From the NCBI GenBank assembly GCA_964477205.1, contig CAYZDE010000016.1, forward strand, positions 1 through 16,474: 16,474 nucleotides of DNA, written 5' to 3'. This stretch comes from UBA93 sp964477205 (lineage in GTDB: Archaea; Micrarchaeota; Micrarchaeia; Norongarragalinales; Norongarragalinaceae). Below the pieces are notes generated by a model that saw only the letters and a program-made list of their open reading frames with translations, did no database searches and was not told the DNA's origin. A program made the position numbers and the translations under genes. Positions 12,857-16,474 of the stretch are shown piece by piece. The first letter of the stretch is position 1, and each line of letters opens with the position of its first letter.

Positions 12857-13951
12857 ATGGAAGAAATAATCAAAGACGCATTAAAGACTTCGACACCGCG
12901 AACCGAAGGCAAGAAAATCGAGGGCGAAGAATACTTCGAGACCCCGAAGATAATGGTCATCGGCACCGGCGGCGGCGGCTGCAACTCGATTAACCGCCTT
13001 GCCAAAGCAGGCATCAAAGGCGCTGAAATGGTCGCCATTAACACGGACCGCATGCACTTAACCATGATCAGCGAGAGCGTCAAGAAAGTCCTCATCGGCG
13101 CAAGCATCACGCGCGGCCTAGGAGCCGGCGGATACCCGGAAGTAGGGGCTAAAGCCGCGGACGTCTCCCGCGAGGCACTAGAGCGAATAATGGAAAACGC
13201 GGACTTAGTGTTCCTCACCGCGGGAATGGGCGGCGGCACCGGAACCGGCAGCGCACCGATCCTAGCCGAACTCGCCCGCAAGCAAGGCGCCATTGTTATC
13301 TCAATCGTCACTTACCCGTTCTCCCTGGAGCGCGCCCGCTTGGAGAAAGCGGACCAAGGCATCCAGAACCTGCAAAGCCAAACGGACACGCTAATCGTAA
13401 TCGACAATAACCGGCTCGTGCAAATCGTGCCGAACCTCCCGATTGACCAGGCATTCAACGTGGCTGATGAAATCATCGCGCGCGCAGTGCGCGGAATAAC
13501 CGAAACCATTACCACCCCGTCGCTAATCAACTTGGACTTCGCTGACGTGCGCGCAGTCATGGGAAACGGCGGCGTCTCAATGATAGCAGTAGGCGAGGCC
13601 AAGGGAACGAACCGCGTTAATGAAGTCGTAGAGAACACGCTCACTAACGTGCTCTTGGACGTTGACTTCACCGGCGCTAGCGGCGTGCTCTTGCACATCA
13701 CCGGCGGCCCGGACATGACGCTCGGAGAATGCAATGCAATCGGCGAAGCGCTCACTGAGCGCGTGGACCCGAACGCGACCGTGATTTGGGGCTCCCGCGT
13801 GGACCCGACCTTCGAAGGCAAGATTGAAGCAATAGCAATCTTCACGGGTATCAAATCACCGTACATGCTCGGCGGCAAAACGCATGAAGCGAACTCTTAC
13901 GGCTCGAGCCAAAGAGAGCGCCACGGCATCGACGACATCGAATTCCTGTGA
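12857..13951 (+). CDS. ftsZ: Cell division GTPase FtsZ
   Basis: Tubulin-like GTPase that polymerises into the mid-cell ring. It is 364 residues, typical of archaeal FtsZ. A charged N-terminal stretch (1-30) precedes the first nucleotide-binding loop, VIGTGGGGCNSINRL at 34-48. The tubulin signature GGGTGTGSAP is at 125-134. The T7 catalytic loop is NLDFADVRAVM at 225-235 with Asp227 and Asp230. The C-terminal domain runs to about 335, then a short linker leads to the terminal peptide HGIDDIEFL, likely the docking tail for a membrane tether such as SepF. A 55-nt leader with a good SD sequence suggests regulated translation, unlike the leaderless neighbours. A hairpin with eight T follows the stop. 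Confidence 0.97.
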   Translation: MEEIIKDALKTSTPRTEGKKIEGEEYFETPKIMVIGTGGGGCNSINRLAKAGIKGAEMVAINTDRMHLTMISESVKKVLIGASITRGLGAGGYPEVGAKAADVSREALERIMENADLVFLTAGMGGGTGTGSAPILAELARKQGAIVISIVTYPFSLERARLEKADQGIQNLQSQTDTLIVIDNNRLVQIVPNLPIDQAFNVADEIIARAVRGITETITTPSLINLDFADVRAVMGNGGVSMIAVGEAKGTNRVNEVVENTLTNVLLDVDFTGASGVLLHITGGPDMTLGECNAIGEALTERVDPNATVIWGSRVDPTFEGKIEAIAIFTGIKSPYMLGGKTHEANSYGSSQRERHGIDDIEFL

Positions 13952-13976
13952 AGGCGAATTAGTCCTTCTTTTTTTT
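13950..13976 (+). terminator. Intrinsic-type terminator of ftsZ
   Basis: GAAGG (13950-13954) pairs with CCTTC (13964-13968) and eight T follow (13969-13976). The hairpin overlaps the TGA stop codon. Confidence 0.7.
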
Positions 13977-14017
13977 CTAAACGAGCCAGCGCGAGCCTTG
14001 AAAAAAAAACCATTACG

Positions 14018-14024
14018 CTTAAAA
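14018..14024 (+). promoter_or_regulatory. Probable TATA box for the gene at 14081
   Basis: CTTAAAA is centred at about 14021, predicting a start near 14047 and a leader of about 34 nt that carries GGAGG at 14068-14072. Confidence 0.4.
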
Positions 14025-14080
14025 GGCGCGCGCAAGTACTGCATTCCGAGGGGACCGTTGGAATAGAGGAGGAGATATAT

Positions 14081-14121
14081 TTGGTAGAATTCGATTTGAA
14101 GCGCTTGTTGAACTGGCGCTT
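14081..14121 (+). CDS. 5' end of a surface-protein gene cut by the assembly gap
   Basis: TTG at 14081 is preceded by a strong GGAGG (14068-14072) eight bases away and opens the frame MVEFDLKRLLNWR before the N-run. The short basic, amphipathic start could precede a membrane or signal helix. It is probably the N-terminus of the protein whose C-terminal part resumes at 14223. The frames do not match across 100 N, but the gap length is a placeholder, so this does not argue against one gene. Confidence 0.5.
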
Positions 14122-14221
14122 NNNNNNNNNNNNNNNNNNNNNNNNNNNNNNNNNNNNNNNNNNNNNNNNNNNNNNNNNNNNNNNNNNNNNNNNNNNNNNN
14201 NNNNNNNNNNNNNNNNNNNNN
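14122..14221. other. Assembly gap of 100 N
   Basis: Exactly 100 N, the conventional placeholder for a scaffold gap of unknown size. It falls inside a surface-protein gene with Ser/Thr/Gly-rich flanking sequence and a nearby paralogue, which are likely reasons the assembly broke. Confidence 0.95.
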
Positions 14222-14222
14222 C

Positions 14223-14834
14223 TCGTTCACCTCGGCTTCCGGAACCTCGTCCGGTTCGTCTGGCACCGGATGCACCGCAAACTCTGATTGCTTGAGCGGG
14301 TACTACTGCACGAACAGCGTTTGCGTGCAATGCAACATTGCTGCGGACGGAATCTGCCGCACTTGCGCTGCGGAACTCGGGTTAACGGATGTGGACTGTG
14401 AAGAGGAAGCAGCGTCGACAACCCAGCCGACCGCCGCACCCACGCAGGAACCCGAACCGAGCCAAGAGCCGGCAATCGAGCCGACTCAAGAGCCAACTAT
14501 TGAACCGACTGCGGAGCCGACTCAAGCTCCCGTTGAAGAAGGCGTAACTTACGCCGAGGCAATTGCTGAAATCGAGGAGGCGCAGTCAATGCAAGGCGCG
14601 TCCACGAATGACGAGGCGCAAGCGTTAATCGACCTCGCTATGGCCGCGCTGGAGAACGGAGAGTTCGAGCAAGCAAAGGCGTACGCGCAGCAAGCTCAAA
14701 CAATACTCCTTTCTACGAGCGTGCCTGAAGAGGAAGTGCAAGCCGGTTTCGATTGGACCCTGCCGGCCTTGCTGTTGATAGTAGTCGTAGGTGTAATCGT
14801 TTACTATGGCACGAGGAAAAAAGAAGGACTCTGA
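14223..14834 (+). CDS. Surface protein with 8-cysteine module and C-terminal anchor, partial
   Basis: C-terminal 203 residues of a larger protein; the frame is open up to the gap, so the true start lies in or before it. Order: a Ser/Gly/Thr-rich linker (1-16); an 8-cysteine module (C17 to C59, spacing 5-5-4-2-7-2-10) including DGICRTCAAELG; a Pro/Thr/Glu/Gln stalk (about 65-105); a helical segment (about 107-165, ALENGEFEQAKAYAQQAQ, TPR-like in look); a membrane helix (about 176-195); and the basic tail TRKKEGL. The same module occurs in the next gene, so the two are partial paralogues. The protein is probably exposed at the cell surface and anchored at its C-terminus. A terminator-like hairpin follows the TGA. 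The function is unknown. Confidence 0.72.
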   Translation, partial: SFTSASGTSSGSSGTGCTANSDCLSGYYCTNSVCVQCNIAADGICRTCAAELGLTDVDCEEEAASTTQPTAAPTQEPEPSQEPAIEPTQEPTIEPTAEPTQAPVEEGVTYAEAIAEIEEAQSMQGASTNDEAQALIDLAMAALENGEFEQAKAYAQQAQTILLSTSVPEEEVQAGFDWTLPALLLIVVVGVIVYYGTRKKEGL

Positions 14835-14845
14835 AAAAAAAATTC

Positions 14846-14877
14846 GGGGCGTAAACCCCCCAAAAATCCCTTTTTTT
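14846..14877 (+). terminator. Terminator between the two surface-protein genes
   Basis: GGGG (14846-14849) can pair with CCCC (14856-14859) around CGTAAA. Seven T follow at 14871-14877. Its presence argues against translation starting at 14806. Confidence 0.5.
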
Positions 14878-14880
14878 AAA

Positions 14881-14905
14881 AACGCTTTTAAAGACTATAA
14901 GCGTT
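14881..14905 (+). promoter_or_regulatory. Promoter with inverted repeat around the TATA box
   Basis: TTTTAAA at 14886-14892 is centred about 25 nt before the ATG at 14914. The perfect 7-bp arms AACGCTT (14881-14887) and AAGCGTT (14899-14905) flank it, so a regulator bound there would cover the TATA box. Confidence 0.45.
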
Positions 14906-14913
14906 ACGACCTC

Positions 14914-16467
14914 ATGAAAGATCTATTCTTGGTCTCACTTGTAATACTAGCAATTATGACAATCACGGTTTCAGCCGCGCAAGTGGACCCGTCATTCATT
15001 ACTGCTTCCAACCTACAACCCGTTAACAACTCTAACTTCACTGCGGGAACCACAATCGAATTACAAGGGAATTGTTCAATCGCAGACATAATGGGGATGG
15101 GACCAAAGGTATCGAATGCGACGGCGTACTTGTTCTACTACGAGAACGCCTCGTTCTACGGTTCCATAAGCAATGCTTCAACCGTAAGCAATAACACGAA
15201 CTTCAACATCTCGTTTGCATCGCCTTCACAATGGCTAAACTTCACTTGGTACTTGAACTGCGAGCAAGCAGGGATGCTGGCGGGGCCTCCCGACGACTCG
15301 GGCAACTTAAGCTTCAACCTGGAGAACGCCACAGTCAGTATCAGTAATACTTACTTTTTGACGAGCGTGCTCTCGTCGGCTGACTCGTCGCTGGCGGACA
15401 ATTCAGTGCAGACGGTGGCTGAAATTGTTTCGTTAACCGGCAGCTGCGAAACGAATGCTTCACTCGCGAACGCGACCTTCTGGGTTTATGATTCAACGGG
15501 CGCGATTTACACTACGCTCGCAAACTCTTCGGCAATAAGTAATGCTACCGCCTTCTCTCGTTCATTGACCTTGCCCATTCAAGTAACGACTTTGTACTGG
15601 AATTTGGAGTGCGCGGATAACGAGAGCCAAACCACGAACGCTTCCGCAAACTACTCGTTCTCCATTGTTTCAATTGGGGGAAGCGGCGGCACTGTTCCCG
15701 AGTGCGCTAGTAATGCCGACTGCATCACTAGTGACTCTTATTGCTCGCAAAGCGTTTGCATTAAATGCAATCTTGCAAAGGACGGAATTTGCCGTTCCTG
15801 CGCTGAAGATTTAGGTATTGTTGACCCTGACTGTGTAAAGCCGACGCCGACCGCAACGCCCGAGCCTACCATAGAGCCGACGGCCCAACCGACCATAAAA
15901 TCCGGTTCCAACCCGCAACCGACTCCAAGCCCATCCCCTTCACCGGCTCCAGAGCCCACAGAAGAAAAAGTCATTGAAGCGTCAAGCGGGCCGTGTAATG
16001 CGGGCGTGTGCAGCAATGGCCCTTCCCAAATCGTGGAAATCAAGCGGAGGCTCGTGGTCACCGAGGAAAACGGGAATTACCACACGCCGGTAACCTTGCA
16101 AATAACGAATTTAGGCGAGGATACCTTGTTTGACACGCGCATTACCGAACAATTACCCGAGCGCTTGACTTCAACTCAATTAACCTTCCTTTCGCAGCCG
16201 GACGAAAAGAAAAACAATAGCATTATCTGGATAATACCCGAACTGGCGCCGGGCGAATCTGTTTACTTCGAGTACTACGCGGACGAGTACCTCACATTGA
16301 GTGAATTCCAAGAGCCCGAAGTAAGTTTCGGAGACCCGGTTTTAGTTCCGGTATTCTTGAACCTTAATTATATGGAATGGCCGATTTGGTACTGGCTAAT
16401 CCTATTGTTGCTGCCGTGCTATTGGTTGTGGAACTCAAGCCGCAAGCATGCAAAAGCCAAAATTTAA
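14914..16467 (+). CDS. Large surface glycoprotein with Ig-like repeats and 8-cysteine module
   Basis: A 517-residue exported protein. Order: signal peptide 1-22; two Ig-like repeats (about 24-144 and 148-254), each with one cysteine pair and similar strands (YLFYY.., TWYLNCE versus FWVYD.., YWNLECA); a Gly/Ser linker; an 8-cysteine module (C264-C307) like that of the upstream gene; a Pro/Thr/Ser stalk (309-354); a beta-rich domain (about 369-484) with a DUF11-like look (VTLQITNLGEDTLFDTRI, PGESVYFEYY); a membrane helix (about 490-507) and a basic tail. About 20 N-x-S/T sequons, mostly in the Ig-like part, suggest heavy N-glycosylation. An ATG at 14806 extends the frame but overlaps the upstream gene, adds 36 basic residues before the signal peptide and runs through a terminator; the ATG at 14914 has a TATA box and a normal signal. 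Likely an S-layer-associated or adhesive protein. Confidence 0.82.
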   Translation: MKDLFLVSLVILAIMTITVSAAQVDPSFITASNLQPVNNSNFTAGTTIELQGNCSIADIMGMGPKVSNATAYLFYYENASFYGSISNASTVSNNTNFNISFASPSQWLNFTWYLNCEQAGMLAGPPDDSGNLSFNLENATVSISNTYFLTSVLSSADSSLADNSVQTVAEIVSLTGSCETNASLANATFWVYDSTGAIYTTLANSSAISNATAFSRSLTLPIQVTTLYWNLECADNESQTTNASANYSFSIVSIGGSGGTVPECASNADCITSDSYCSQSVCIKCNLAKDGICRSCAEDLGIVDPDCVKPTPTATPEPTIEPTAQPTIKSGSNPQPTPSPSPSPAPEPTEEKVIEASSGPCNAGVCSNGPSQIVEIKRRLVVTEENGNYHTPVTLQITNLGEDTLFDTRITEQLPERLTSTQLTFLSQPDEKKNNSIIWIIPELAPGESVYFEYYADEYLTLSEFQEPEVSFGDPVLVPVFLNLNYMEWPIWYWLILLLLPCYWLWNSSRKHAKAKI

Positions 16468-16474
16468 TTTAAAG

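Noticed and set aside
14081..14287. ORF read straight through the 100 N
   Set aside because: The N length is a placeholder, so the frame after the gap is not determined by the frame before it; the cysteine-module frame starting at 14223 is the real coding frame there.
14806..14913. Start at 14806 for the large surface glycoprotein
   Set aside because: The 36 extra residues are lysine-rich, overlap the preceding gene by 29 bases and are encoded across a terminator-like hairpin and T-run; a normal signal peptide begins at 14914.

Overview
The window looks like part of an archaeal chromosome, most likely from a metagenome-assembled DPANN-type lineage (a Diapherotrites/Micrarchaeota-like guess, low confidence). 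The archaeal signs are an archaeal-type glutamyl-tRNA synthetase with its N-terminal extension, FtsZ with an archaeal-looking tail, a family of class III (type IV pilin-like) signal peptides, a PilB/TadA-like secretion ATPase of archaeal character, an XRE regulator of the archaeal COG1709 type, and TATA boxes (often TTTAAA) about 25-30 nt before start codons. Start-codon use is mixed: many first genes of transcription units look leaderless, while internal or leadered genes have GGAG/GGTG-type Shine-Dalgarno (SD) sequences and sometimes TTG starts. A run of exactly 100 N at 14122-14221 is an assembly scaffold gap.

Layout. 1-162: 3' end of an unrecognised gene. 280-1899 (-): gltX. 1929-2519 (-): small surface-anchored protein with a thrombospondin type-3-like calcium-binding segment. 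2563-3402 (-) and 3458-4222 (+): a metallophosphoesterase and a kinase-fold-like protein, divergently transcribed around one TTTAAA box. 4249-4953: scpA, the kleisin of the SMC complex. 4990-8296: six consecutive small secreted or membrane proteins, most with class III signal peptides or variants of them; the five larger ones all have even numbers of cysteines. This is a candidate pilus or pseudopilus cluster. 8293-9633 (-): a membrane protein with a long charged linker and a C-terminal zinc-ribbon pair, preceded by an array of GCAAATGC-like repeats. 9707-10399 (-): XRE regulator, divergent from 10493-12763, a 756-residue type II/IV secretion ATPase. 12857-13951: ftsZ, with a leader that can form two competing hairpins. 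14081-14834 (interrupted by the gap) and 14914-16467: two surface proteins sharing the same 8-cysteine module, each anchored by a C-terminal membrane segment.

How it fits together. The ATPase could power assembly of the pilin-like proteins at 4990-8296, but no TadC/PilC platform protein or prepilin peptidase is present here, so that link is inference. scpA, ftsZ and gltX are housekeeping genes. The surface proteins at 1929, 14223 and 14914 share a plan: export signal (the N-terminus is lost in the gap for 14223), cysteine- or calcium-stabilised module, Pro/Thr/Glu/Ser stalk and C-terminal membrane anchor. They point to an elaborate cell envelope.

No tRNA, rRNA, CRISPR array, insertion sequence or integrase was seen. 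No gene-free stretch exceeds about 150 bases. The most interesting items are the disulfide-rich pilin-like cluster, an in-frame 75-bp duplication of a signal-peptide region inside it, the possible translational switch before ftsZ, and the repeat array at 9628-9703.
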